Of a stretch of 64,000 nt of DNA, positions 42,387 through 52,936 are shown one piece after another. Every line of letters starts with the position of its first letter. Position 1 is the first letter of the stretch. The notes beneath the pieces are model-generated. The model saw only the letters and a list, made by a program, of their open reading frames with translations, ran no database searches and was not told the DNA's origin. The stretch spans positions 16,427,753-16,491,752 of the forward strand of contig OY997643.1 of assembly GCA_963921795.1 (NCBI GenBank). Reading direction: 5' to 3'. The position numbers were made by a program, and so were the translations under genes. The DNA comes from Nannobrachium achirus. Its lineage: Eukaryota > Chordata > Actinopteri > Myctophiformes > Myctophidae.

Positions 42387-42782
42387 ACCATTATCCAGGG
42401 GCGTCAATTGGGTATGGCAGGGGTATGCAGCTTTTTATGCAGAATTTCTCTTTGTCTATCTGTGCTGGGTATTATGTTGTTAAATTACAGTAAAATAACT
42501 ACAAATGCAAAATTTTACAAAATGGTCACTTTAACAAGGTAGCCTTTTATAATTATATTCTCCACACTTTTATTCTCCTCATCTTGACAAAATGGTATAT
42601 TCTCAGGTTCCGTATAGGTCAGCTGCACAGGTGCAATGCATTATCGTTAATTGTGGCATGTTTACTAACATGTTTAGCTGCACTTGAACAACTGTTCCAG
42701 GCTGCCATATCCAGCCCAAGAAATCATAGAAACGGGGGGGAAAATAAAATGTACTTCTTAAAACAAATGTATCATGCTTGTT

Positions 42783-42862
42783 GCTAAGGTACATGACTGG
42801 TGTCTTGCACGCGCGCCTTTGCGCACGTGCAAGACCAGTCATGTTGCCATACCTTAGCTTTT
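42783..42862. repeat. Hairpin with CpG-rich tip
   Basis: Arms contain GACTGGTGTCTTGCACG and CGTGCAAGACCAGTC, with an outer CTAAGGTA/TACCTTAG pair. It is a different sequence from the common hairpin family. Confidence 0.8.
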
Positions 42863-42937
42863 TCTTAACTGACGACACTGCCATTATCCCCCCCTAAAAG
42901 GAAAAGAAAACAGAGACAGAAATCCAAGATCAACACT

Positions 42938-42943
42938 TTTATT
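42938..42943 (-). terminator. Poly(A) signal of the Ly6-like gene
   Basis: AATAAA on the minus strand about 165 bases beyond the stop codon, just past the 39-bp tandem array. Confidence 0.6.
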
Positions 42944-42974
42944 AGGAAGGTGTGATGCCTCCTACATGCTGAGC

Positions 42975-43133
42975 AGCTGAGACACAAGCAGCTTATTTGT
43001 TGCAGTGGTCCCAGTTAGCTGAGACAGCAGCTTATTTGTTGCAGGGGTCCCAGTTAGCTGAGACAGCAGCTTATTTGTTGCAGGGGTCCCAGTTAGCTGA
43101 GACAGCAGCTTATTTGTTGCAGTGGTCCCAGTT
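42975..43133 (-). repeat. 39-bp tandem array that includes the Ly6 stop codon
   Basis: Four units (42, 39, 39 and 39 bp). Read on the minus strand, each contains AACTGGGACCNCTGCAACAA followed by ATAA, the last codons and stop of the Ly6-like gene, then GCTGCTGTCTCAGCT. The first unit met by the transcript is the real gene end; the other three lie in the 3'UTR. Confidence 0.9.
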
Positions 43134-45581
43134 GCAGCAGGTGACCCTCAGGCCCTCGGTGATGCCCAGCTTCAGACACTCCATCATCTTGTAGCAGGAC
43201 TTGTGGAAGGTGTTCTCTGAAAGACAGAGAGACAGAGGTTCATCAGTGCCCATTCCAGTGGTGGAAAAAGTACTAAAATGTTTTAAAGTAAAAGTATCAA
43301 CACTGCAATCTAGAAACACTCGGTTACAAGTAAATAGTCTATTTAAAAACGACTTGAGTAAAAGCGCAAAACTATTAGTGTCAAAATATACTTAAAGTAC
43401 CATTTACTCATTATGCAGATGTCCAATTTCACAAGTTCACTTTGTATATGAATCTTTTGAAAATAGCAGATCTACAAGCTCACAATGCAGCGCATTGCGA
43501 CACATTGTGATCTTGTATCGCCGAAGTATATATAAGTGCCAAGGCTAAAGTGGTTAATGCATGTTTCGTAATGATATTTTTTTTTCTTTTTTCGTAATGA
43601 TAATCTACAAAGTAATAACTAGTAACTAACGTTTTCAAATAATCGTAGTGGAGTAAAAATACAATATTTGCCTCTGAGATGTCGTGGAGTAGAAGTAAAA
43701 GTATTGAGAATTGGAAATGCTCCATTCAAGTAAAAATATCTAATTTATTTTATATATTGTACCTCTTGGCTCTTGCCGATTCACACGTGAGCTTGTAAAT
43801 CTGCTGTTTTAGCTAGTTTCGAACACAATGTATACTGACATGTAAGTGGCTAAGTCTGACTGGGTTTTATACATTTTGTGACTTTTCCCCATTTCCGGGA
43901 AAGGCACATAGGAGGTCTCAGCCTGATAGCAAAATAATAATAAACCCCACACATTCACACACGCTTGCAAGGACTAGAGAGCCTAATTTTAAAACGATTG
44001 TGCGGCAGATGTCAAGTCATTTGTGGGTCAGTGTTCACATGATGGGAGCCTCTGTCAGCAGAGGGACTCACCATAAGGGGCAGGGTAGGTGATCTATAAT
44101 GGACTCACCATAAGGGGCAGGGTAGGTGATCTATGGCAGGGGTTCCCAAACGTTTTTTGTCTCAGGGCACCCCATAAATATTGTTTTAATCTGAGGCACC
44201 CCTACATTATAATTTTCACTCCTAGCACCTTATATTTATAGCATATCGTCGTTGCCGGGTGGAAACCTTGTATGGCCAAAACCGTTTGTTTTGTATTTAT
44301 CATCTATAAAATGGACTAAACTAGTGAAAACAGCAGATCTACAAGCACACAACGCCTCGCGATGCGAGGCGTTGTGTGCTTGTAGATCGGCTGTTTTGTG
44401 CGACAGAGGTCTCTGCTTGACAGTGACGATATTTTAGTGATTATGTTGTGAGGAAAACATTGAGATAATAGCCATTTTGGTTAGAACTGACTGAAAATAA
44501 CTTTGCACTTCAAGTTTAAAATGATAATAAATATTTTTTAAGTGTCCAAATAAATTCCAAATATTATCAAATTATCTCGCGGCACCCCTGGACTGCCGTC
44601 ACGGCACCCCAGGGTGCCCCGTCACCCACTTTGAAAACCCCTGATCTATGGACTCACCATAAGGGGCAGGGTAGGTGATCTTGGCGCAGGCATCCATGTC
44701 GGGGGAGCAGGTCTCCACCGTCTCAACACAATCTGCGTCGGGTGCCTCGCGGACACAGTTGGCACACTGAAGGGCCTCACCTGGGGAGGGAGAGAGAGAG
44801 AGAAATAAATTAAGTGTTTGTATTTCTGTTCACACGTGACTTATTCAAGATCACAACAAGTTCATATGATGTATTATGAAAAGACCTTCTAGAGAGCATA
44901 CATGGGCAACTGGTGGCCCTCACCTTCACTTAATGCGGCCCACAAGTTAATATTGAAATAGTGATGTTCTGTATTATTGACATGACCCGCTTTAATTAGG
45001 CCTACTTTAGTCTATATTTGTAGCTTAATGACTAGTGTTGAAATTGTATTGTATTTGTCCAGTGTAGTTGTATTTAAGTTCATGAGTTAACATAAGTATA
45101 ACTAAATGCATTTTAAATTAAATAAAAATGATTCCAATTCAAAAATCTACAAGCTCAAAACGCGTTGACGCGTTTTGAGCTTGTAGATCATCTATTTTTG
45201 CTACTTTTGTGTGACACGGAAATGTCATTTAGTCTACAAAAAAAGTTAAAATAAGGAGAAACAAGGTTTCTGCCCAATTGTATGCATTGTGGCCCTCTGG
45301 AGTGAGTGTGGAAATATAGTTAAATAAAAAAATAAAAAAAAATAATATAAATAAAGTTGCCCACCCCTGTTCTAGAGCAGTAACTTTTACATTTCAAGTT
45401 TTCCCCTCAACTCTCTGACAGTATACAAATGGAACCAAATGGACCCGTTACAGACTTGTATGGGTCAATTTATACCCCCTTAAAGGAACCCACAGAGAAG
45501 CACTGTTCTAGAGGAAGTTAAGAAAAGCTTACTGTAGGTGACGGCCGCCAGCAGAAGGACAGCGAAAACAAAAACCTTCAT
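43110..45581 (-). CDS. Secreted Ly6/uPAR (three-finger) domain protein
   Basis: Three coding exons, 45581-45533, 44780-44658 and 43216-43110, with GT-AG borders give 92 residues. Residues 1-16 (MKVFVFAVLLLAAVTY) are a signal peptide. The mature part has ten cysteines in the Ly6/three-finger pattern: QCANC near the start, then single cysteines, and the closing CC-NWDHCN consensus. The protein stops one residue after it, so there is no hydrophobic GPI-anchor tail; a secreted ligand or modulator is likely, as for SLURP-type members. Exons split the finger domain at the usual places for this family. A non-coding first exon and TATA box lie upstream. Tandem duplications affect the ends of exons 2 and 3. 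The exact orthologue is not recognised. Confidence 0.9.
43460..43520. repeat. Hairpin family copy, Ly6-like gene flank of exon 3
   Basis: AAAATAGCAGATCTACAAGC on the left, a diverged complement on the right, inside a degraded AT-rich element of the intron. A half copy is at 43785-43810. Confidence 0.75.
44066..44136 (-). repeat. Duplicated exon 2 end of the Ly6-like gene, in its intron
   Basis: Two tandem copies of about 34 bp carry the last 27 coding bases of exon 2 and its GTGAGT donor (plus strand GGACTCACCATAAGGGGCAG). The genuine copy is at 44651-44684. They could serve as decoy splice donors. Confidence 0.85.
44137..44643. mobile_element. hAT MITE with nested ATAT MITE, six bases from a splice donor
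   Basis: Ends CAGGGGTTCCCAAACG and the near complement ending CCCCTG, with a perfect 8-bp duplication ATCTATGG (44129-44136, 44644-44651). An ATAT MITE (about 44239-44435) with the hairpin core (44327-44397, one mismatch) is nested inside. The element lies within the first bases of intron 2 of the Ly6-like gene. Confidence 0.9.
44897..45369. mobile_element. hAT-type MITE with hairpin core
   Basis: Ends related to TGGGCAACTGGTGGCCCTC and AAGTTGCCCACCCCTG. TTCTAGAG lies at both flanks. The hairpin at 45140-45200 has the subfamily tip AAAACGCGTTGACGCGTTTT. In intron 1 (coding) of the Ly6-like gene. Confidence 0.8.
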
Positions 45582-45717
45582 CTCGTCTTTTTTTCTTCTG
45601 ACTTCTGCAGGGGAAAAACAAAAACAGTTTTGCATATGTTATATATTTTTTTCCTCTCTTTTCAACAAGACACAGGCAAAAATATAAATATTTCAAAGGG
45701 AGCGGCAGACCTCTTAC

Positions 45718-45779
45718 CTTCTGAACTCTGAACGCAGGTGACTGTGTGCCCGGCCTTCCTCTCCCCTTGACTTTTATAG
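45718..45779 (-). promoter_or_regulatory. Ly6-like gene TATA box and first exon
   Basis: TATAAAAG on the minus strand (45778-45771). Transcription would start near 45748, and the non-coding exon ends at 45718 before GTAAGAG. The next exon begins at 45604 after CTGCAG, 23 bases ahead of the ATG. Confidence 0.7.
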
Positions 45780-45908
45780 CGGACGGATGTCTGATAACTG
45801 TGGGAGAGGGACCAGGTTGCATCAATGTTTGTACCCGCCGTACGTGGAATAAAAGTAGGGCTACGTAGAGAGATATGGTGGGGAAAAACATCACCTTGGA
45901 TCTCTAAT

Positions 45909-45917
45909 CACACACGC

Positions 45918-46004
<87 letters not shown>
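45909..46004. repeat. (CA)n microsatellite
   Basis: About 48 dinucleotide units, slightly impure at the left, 130 bp upstream of the Ly6-like TATA box. Confidence 0.98.
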
Positions 46005-46007
<3 letters not shown>

Positions 46008-46250
46008 GTTTGGGTTGAGGTTCTATGAGGACACCTCAGTGTGACACATCAGCTGCACCCTTCTTTTCTTAACTTTCTGTCACACACGTTTGTATCCCTC
46101 CATGGCGAGGTCCCTGATAATAAATGATATATTATTTACGGGTGCATATGAATTCAATGATTGTGTTTAAGCAGATTATAATACGTTAAAATGTTTATGA
46201 TGCATTGTAGACATGGCCATCATCGAAAGCGTTACCTCTTCTATCTATAG

Positions 46251-46846
46251 CAGGGGTCGGTAACCTTTTTGATATGAAATGCCATGTTCTAATTTTCTTG
46301 ATAGTCAGTGTGCCATGCATGTCAACATTAAGTTAAATTGTGACGTCACACCACGTCAAAATGTTATATTTTCCAATAGATTTTGATTTTTGATTTGATT
46401 TTGACTTTTTTTTTATACACGCATCCACAGTAATAGCTCACAACACATTACCATTACAGCCCATTTTGAGCTTGTAGATCAGATATTTTTTAAACACTTT
46501 GATAAATCTTGAAAAATCTTCCCAGGCAGAAAATATTTTCAAGTGGGGGTCTACAGAATGCATGTCAATTTGGGGGTCCTTGACATGAAAATGTTTAGAA
46601 CCACTTTCAACAGGTCTGAAAATTGCATCCCAACCCAAAATGACCCAGTTGAGTTGAAGCCCAAGCCCCATACTCACCCTCCTATCTTCCAGACTGCATA
46701 CGCAGTTAGAGAATTATGTGCAGGATGTAATTTTACACATACATTTTAAGACAGAAATCCTCTCTCACACACTTCTGCCAGCGTGCCAGTGATCACTCTC
46801 CCCTGTGCCAATGTTGGCACCGAGCCTATAAGGTTGCCTACCCCTG
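46251..46846. mobile_element. hAT-type MITE (CAGGGGTCGGTAACC ends)
   Basis: The right end is the complement, AAGGTTGCCTACCCCTG. The flanks ATCTATAG and CTCTATAG are an 8-bp duplication with one change. A hairpin remnant is at about 46470-46495. A sister copy is at 58400-58843. Confidence 0.88.
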
Positions 46847-46962
46847 CTCTATAGTCATTACTCCAGCTCTATTCTACACCAGTGGATTGATATAGACCTG
46901 ATGCAGCCAATGAAAGGAGGAATGTCAAAGGACCAGACAAAGTGGTCCGTTTGGTGTCTATG

Positions 46963-47610
46963 ACATGGGTTCTCAAACTCGTTGGGCTCAGGTCACCCCT
47001 GAAAATAACCTCTTCATCCAAGGCACCCCAGAATTACACTGATACTAATGTAGCACCTTACATGTATGACATATAGATAAATAAGCGGTGTTTCTCAATT
47101 CTTTTTGGCTGCAGTACCCCCTTACACTGATTTCTGAATCCAAGTACCCCCTTCCCCTGACTATACAGCAAAATGTACATCAAATGTCCAGTTCCAATGC
47201 CAGTAATTGATGTCATTTGGTTTAGAAATGTAGAGATGAGCAGGTTTACACAAACTCTGTCAATGTTTTATCATTACCAACAGTAAAATACATATTTCCA
47301 TTTTCTATTTTTTTTTCACGTACCCCCGCGTACCTACGGACCCCCATTTGAGAAACACTGGGCTACAGTATGCCAAAAGGAAAACTTGAGAGATTAGGCT
47401 ATCCGTTTACGCAGGACAGATTGAGAATATCTTTATACTCGACATTTAACCATTTGCAACCAAGTGCAACTCAAGTCTGTTTTACTCAGTATAGACTAAG
47501 TGGTTAAACTGAAGTGATATTGATGAATTCCACATATATGTTTTCTGCTGCACCCCTGGTCTTGTGTCGTGGCACCCTAGGGTGCCTCTGCACCCACTGA
47601 ACCCATTATT
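46963..47610. mobile_element. Nested hAT-type MITEs
   Basis: The outer element has GGGTTCTCAAACTCG at the left and GGCACCCTAGGGTGCC near the right. The inner one (47088-47366) has GTGTTTCTCAATTC and TTTGAGAAACACTG ends. Bases 47611-48000 have no visible gene. Confidence 0.7.
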
Positions 47611-48006
47611 TCTATGAAATAATCAGCAGTGAGTCATGTCTGATGTGTGTGTGGGTGCCAAGACTGCTGTCTAAACAACCCTCCACAAGGCTGCATGGGA
47701 CTTGCCCCAGATGTCGGTGCCATGTGACAGAATTGGCACTCTGGCTGTGACCCTGGGAAGAATGTATTTCTCAACAGATTACACTCATGAAAAAGCAAAT
47801 TGCCATTGTGAAGACACAAAGACAACTCTTAGCAATATAAAATTAGGACTATTAGGTTATTCACTATAAGAAATATATGACATCTTCAAAATGGAAAAGC
47901 TAACTTACCTCCTTAGGTAAGGTCTACCAAATTTGGAAAAAGCAGACTTTTTATAACCCCATTGATCCTCCTGCTAGTAAGGGGATTTTATACGATATTT
48001 GACCAA

Positions 48007-48603
48007 TCTGCGAAGTAAATCGTTACCAAGAAATGTATTCACCAATGTGTTTCTAAAGGTGTGTAATAATATGTACTAAAAGGTTGAAATTCAACTCCCG
48101 GGGGAAACCTCATAAAAAAACTGATTTGTGTTTGTGTCCCATTAATTTACTACAGGAAAAAAATACAAAAAAGAAATCTGCTTTAAGTAGCATGTGAGGG
48201 GTCAAACTAGGGGTTTTTCATGATGCTGAATCCATTGCAAGCATTTGTTTTGCATGAAAAACATTCCTTGGGCTAAAATCGGACCCACAAAACGATGGTT
48301 TAGTGATGAATCATCACTTTTCACAGTTTTGTGGGGGCCATTTGTCGCCCATGGAATGTTTTTCGTGCAGAACAAATGCTTGCAATGGATTCAGCATCAT
48401 GAAAAAACCCTGGTTTGACCGCTCACATGTTACTTAAAGCAGATTTTTTATTTAAATGTTTTCCTGTATAGTAAAGTTAATGGGACACAAACACGATTTT
48501 TTTTATGAGGTTTCCTCCGGGAGTTGAATTTCAACCTTTTAGTACACACCTTTAGAAACACATTGGTGAAGAAATTTCTTGGTAACGATTTACTTCGCAG
48601 ATT
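48007..48603. mobile_element. 0.6-kb palindromic element
   Basis: The ends ATCTGCGAAGTAAATCGTTA and the complement lead into arms of about 290 bp around a centre near 48305. The inner arms contain GGTTTTTCATGATGCTGAAT and its complement, linking it to the shorter hairpins at 20530-20717 and 41635-41805. No coding capacity. Bases 48604-49075 are AT-rich with no gene. Confidence 0.85.
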
Positions 48604-49079
48604 TTCTTATGTTCCCCTTACTATGCTTATAATAGGTCTATACTTTTACTAAGCCATTGTACCCCTCCCTCATACTGTATGGTTGTATTCCATTATGTGA
48701 ACTTGGTTCCTTTCTCTTTTATCGCCATGTGTCTCTTCAGCAGTAATGTAAATACTTTCTTTAGTGTGTGTTTATTTTTATTTTCTTATTGAGAAGTGAT
48801 ACCTGTACGCCATTGAAAAGTGTTGTCTTTTGGGTAAAAGAACTACAGTAAGGACTATTATTTTAAACAGTGTTTGTAATCTCTCCAGTAGTGCACTTGG
48901 GAGAACCAAGTGCTATGCAAAGACAGCAGGGAAAAAAGGAAGGAAAACAAAAAATATGGGCAAATGTGAGAAATTGTGATAGGCCTACACTGTATTGTCA
49001 ATTATAATGTGCACAATGAAACAAATATTTTCAAAAAGAAAAAAAAAAATATATATATATAGGACTACATATGACAGCC

Positions 49080-49757
49080 AGGGATGAGCAGAGTTGCCAC
49101 ACATCTTTGTAAGAGTCGGCGCTATAGTGCTGCCTATGGGCATTTAGAGATCACCAGTTACTGGAGTAAGAGAGGAAACGACCGCTTTACCTACCCAGGA
49201 CGGAGATGTGAGAGATTAGGAAAATCTTTTGTACCGGCTGCCCTTAAGCTGTACAACGAGACACATAACAGACGCTTGAAAAGGTCTCCCTTCCTAACTT
49301 AGACTGACGGAACCATTGCTGTATTGACTTTGACCTCTAAGGACCGTCCAGGAAGAGTGCTCATGTGCGTCTTGCGGTGACACGCTTCCTAGTTTCTTCT
49401 TTTTTCGCACTGATTTTTGACATTGCACTATTAGGTTGTGTTGGTAGTTTCTGAGTATTTTTGCTTTATTTAACAATGACAGTGAGATACTTGTTTGCAC
49501 TAACTAACATTGACTGCTATGGTCTCTTTTGCAAGACACTTTATGTATATATACTTATATATTATTCGCCCCCTCTATTGATGAACCGTCTCTTTATTGG
49601 TACTGTACTGCTCTTGTCTTTGTTTTCTTTTTTTCCCCCCTCTTATCTATCTTTTCTTACGTCTCTGTAACTTTGTAAATAACTGTATACTGCTGTGCTT
49701 CTACTGGACAACTGAATTTCCCCCTTGGGATAATAAAGGTATCTATCTATCTATCTA
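49080..49757 (+). mobile_element. L2/CR1-like LINE, 3' end
   Basis: The last 60-70 codons of the reverse transcriptase C-terminus (SVTHL-like start, then GRRCERLGKSFVPAALKLYN) are followed by a 3'UTR that ends CCTTGGGATAATAAAGGT and an ATCT tail. This tail structure is typical of teleost L2-type LINEs. 5'-truncated. Confidence 0.85.
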
Positions 49758-49759
49758 GA

Positions 49760-49975
49760 ACATTGGTTCTCAAAGTGGGGTCCGGGGACCCCCCTGCGGT
49801 CCTTGAGGGAGTTCTAGGGGGTCCCCAGCTAAATGATAGTTAGGAACCAAATGGACCCTTATGGGTATGTAATTCGGAGAGTGTACAAATGTAATTTGCA
49901 CGCGGGAGGGCAGTGCTAGCTGTCTGTTTGGAGTTTGCAGAGGACGACATCGGCTAATGTCTCCTAGAACAGGGA
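49760..49975. mobile_element. Truncated hAT-type MITE
   Basis: The left end is TTGGTTCTCAAAGTGGGGTC, with GGGGTCCCCAGC and AACCAAATGGACCC blocks as in the element at 4043-4207. The right end is lost at the 43-bp array. Confidence 0.7.
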
Positions 49976-49983
49976 AGACAGCT

Positions 49984-50328
49984 AGGAAGGACAAACATGG
50001 ACAAACCACTGACCGTGCAGTGCACTAGGAAGGAAAAACCTGGACAAACCACTGACCGTGCAGTGCACTAGGAAGGACAGACCTGGACAAACCACTGACC
50101 GTGCAGTGCACTAGGAAGGACAGACCTGGACAAACCACTGACCGTGCAGTGCACTAGGAAGGACAGACCTGGACGAAACCACTGACCGTGCAGTGCACTA
50201 GGATGGACAGACCTGGACAAACCACTGACCGTGCAGTGCACTAGGAAGGACAAACCTGGACAAAACACTGACCGTGCAGCGCACTAGGATGGACAGACCT
50301 GGACAAACCACTGACCGTGCAGCCTAGG
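49984..50328. repeat. 43-bp minisatellite, about 8 copies
   Basis: The unit begins AGGAAGGACAGACCTGGACA and contains ACCACTGACCGTGCAGTGCA. Copies differ by single bases and one is short. Not coding. Confidence 0.95.
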
Positions 50329-50455
50329 AAGGCCTCATGGGTTGCTGTGTGACAGCCAAGAGAATACTCGGCATGTGCACTTTCTGGCTCTCTCTACAGC
50401 AGGGATCCCATACTTACACACTTCGCCATGTTTTCAACATTATCTTCATAACATT

Positions 50456-50575
50456 AGATCTGCCATTTTCACTAGTTTTATGCAACACTTTTGTATGATG
50501 AATTAGGGCTTTAATTTACCAAAAAAAATGTAAAATGTTGGAGATACGAGGTTTCTGCCTGACAGTGATGATTTA
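50456..50575. mobile_element. Partial ATAT-type MITE
   Basis: The hairpin remnant (AGATCTGCCATTTTCACTAG) is followed by the right half ending GCCTGACAGTGATGAT. Bases 50576-51090 show nothing further. Confidence 0.65.
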
Positions 50576-51089
50576 TATCTGTGTCTCTGTGTGGACAGGT
50601 CAGATACCTGACTTAAACCCTTTATTGATGCATTAGAGCCTTTCCTTTTTATGTGTTTTATTATGTAGATTTTATGTGAAAATACCTATGTATTAATGAA
50701 AAACAAAACAACATAAATATGCACACACATAAAGTAGTACTGTATTACTGACTCCTCAGGACCAGTATGTCTCCATCTTGTGGTAAATATGTTGATTGCA
50801 ACAAGGAGTAAAATCTTTGAGTGGGGGTGTGCATGCGTTTATGTAGGCTATGTGTGCACACACAGCACACACACAACACTTCACGTGTTTTCTTCCTGCA
50901 TCCATACATTCATAAATAACTTTTAAAATGGTTTCCCTATTTTGGGAATATCATTACAGGCGAAAGATAAAATGAAAAACAAAGCTGCACAATATGTAGC
51001 ATTCCTGTTCTACCCATGAGTTGATCCCAGTGCTGATCTTTTTCTTACCACTGATCTAACAGAGCCTGCCTGCTCGCTCAAGGGAGAAA

Positions 51090-51420
51090 TAGACTTTTCT
51101 ACCACTTTTTGTGGTCACATGTTCAGATACTGGATTCTGATTGGCTTAAAACAGTGGTAAATCAGTCAACAACCTTGAGTTGGCTCATTGCATGGACCCC
51201 GCCCACTGAAACAATTAATGACTGCAACTAAATAACCTTGCAAGTTACAACTGTGTTTTCTTTCATTTCTATGGTAGAAGTGGTAGAAAAGCAATTTACC
51301 ATTCGAGGGTCGTGGGTTGTTGGCTGATTTACCACTGTTTCAGGGTTGTGGCACGAGATAAATCAGCCAACAACCCACTCCCTCTCATGGTAAATGGCTT
51401 ACTTGACCTTCAGGTCAAGA
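51090..51420. repeat. Inverted-repeat element with GGTAAATCAGCCAACAAC
   Basis: The motif GTTGTTGGCTGATTTACC and its complement occur around 51330-51375, and a diverged copy at 51158. GGTAGAAAAG and CTTTTCTACC lie outside. MITE-like. Confidence 0.6.
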
Positions 51421-51635
51421 TTCGTGGAAAAATAAAAAGAGGATGGTGTCAAAGGTCATGTTAGTCAGTGGTGCTCAAACCTTTTCCTGTCAAAATTATA
51501 TTTGTTTGGCCGCTGACACTCAAAAAAACAATATATTAAATTTTACACTCTTGAGAGTGGACCCTTACTGGTCCATTTGGTTTCATTTTACACTCAAGAG
51601 TTAAACTAGGCCTATTGTTAAACATCTGTATTACT

Positions 51636-51967
51636 CAGTGTTGGAGAAGTTAAAGTTACATGTAACTGAGTTACATAACTAAGTTACATTTTGCTGTAAC
51701 TTGCTTTTGTAACTCGTCAAGTAACTGAGATACTTTTTGGGTCATTTTTGGCTCATGTTTGTTTCATGTACATCAAATGTACATTCTCAATTTAACGCTG
51801 AAAAAATAAAGTAATTCAAGTTACTCAAGTTACATTTTCTATGTAACTTGAAAGTTTATAAGTTACATTTCTCCAGGGGTATAACTTTAACTTGATCAAG
51901 TTACTGCCATGGTGAGTTACTTGTAACTGTACAAGAATAGGCTTTCAAAGTAACTTCCCCAACACTG
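51636..51967. mobile_element. hAT MITE with perfect 8-bp target duplication
   Basis: The ends CAGTGTTGG-GAAGTTA and TAACTTCCCCAACACTG are flanked by GTATTACT (51628-51635 and 51968-51975). The inside is a mosaic of GTAACTTG motifs. No hairpin core of the common family. Confidence 0.95.
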
Positions 51968-52327
51968 GTATTACTTAATTAAAGAGTTATTTTGATCAAT
52001 GTTTGCCTGTCATCTCTGGTACCACATCAATACAGCATGGAAGTCAAATATTAGAGGCAGAAATTATGAAAACTAGACCTTACCCGTTCGAAGATATGTG
52101 CTCCAAAATATGTGCAGAGTGTGGGTTGTGGGGAAAGTTACTGTGGTGCGTGCGTGAGAATATGTGGGAGCATCATAATGTAAGGAGCAGCTCATGGAGG
52201 AGTGTATATTTATGATGCAAATAATTTAACAGCAAATTTAGGTGAATAGAAGTATGAATGCGCTTGCTCCACATAATTTTTTCATACCCGTTGGAAGATG
52301 AGACACACATCAAACGCACCTGGTAAA

Positions 52328-52329
<2 letters not shown>

Positions 52330-52406
<77 letters not shown>

Positions 52407-52407
52407 A
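52330..52407. repeat. (GA)n microsatellite
   Basis: Nearly pure GA tract of about 38 units. Bases 51976-52329 hold nothing I recognise. Confidence 0.97.
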
Positions 52408-52699
52408 TGCACATTCCTAACTGTGAGAGAGGGGTGTGTGTGTGGGGCTACAGATCCCATGGCCTGGAGGAACGGACCGTAACCATGACAACAGGCAAAG
52501 AAAACGCTAATAAACAGCTTTAATTTGGGAGAAATGAAATTCGGGCTCCGTCACCGTTGGTATAATGCTAATGGCCAATACCATGTGAACTTTGGGATCA
52601 GTTGCTGAAGCGAGTGAATAGATAAACGTAGATAAGCGTGAGCGTTAGAGCGTTAGAGCGTGAGTGTGTGAGTGAGTGAGTGAGTTTGGTGGTTTATCT

Positions 52700-52918
52700 G
52701 ATAGATAGCAGATCTACATGCTCACAACACCTCGCAACGTGAGCATGTAGATCTGCTATTTTCACAATACAACCGTATTATACAAAATGTAATGCCTCAA
52801 CTCTTAGTGCTCGTCAGGGTGCGGGGGTCCCCAGTTCAAATATGATTATGTTGGGGGTCCCCAGTTCAAATATCATTATTTTGGGGGGTCGCGGCCTGAA
52901 AAGCTTGAGAACCACTGG
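52700..52918. mobile_element. Right half of a hAT MITE with hairpin
   Basis: The hairpin (52706-52758) is followed by two GGGGGTCCCCAGTTCAAATA blocks and the end GCTTGAGAACCACTG. It abuts the OR131-like stop codon by 19 bp, so it supplies the gene's 3' flank. Confidence 0.85.
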
Positions 52919-52936
52919 GCTTAGAGGGAAGCTCTC

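Noticed and set aside
49984-50328. CRISPR-like array
   Set aside because: The 43-bp units are contiguous tandem copies without unique spacers, in a vertebrate genome.
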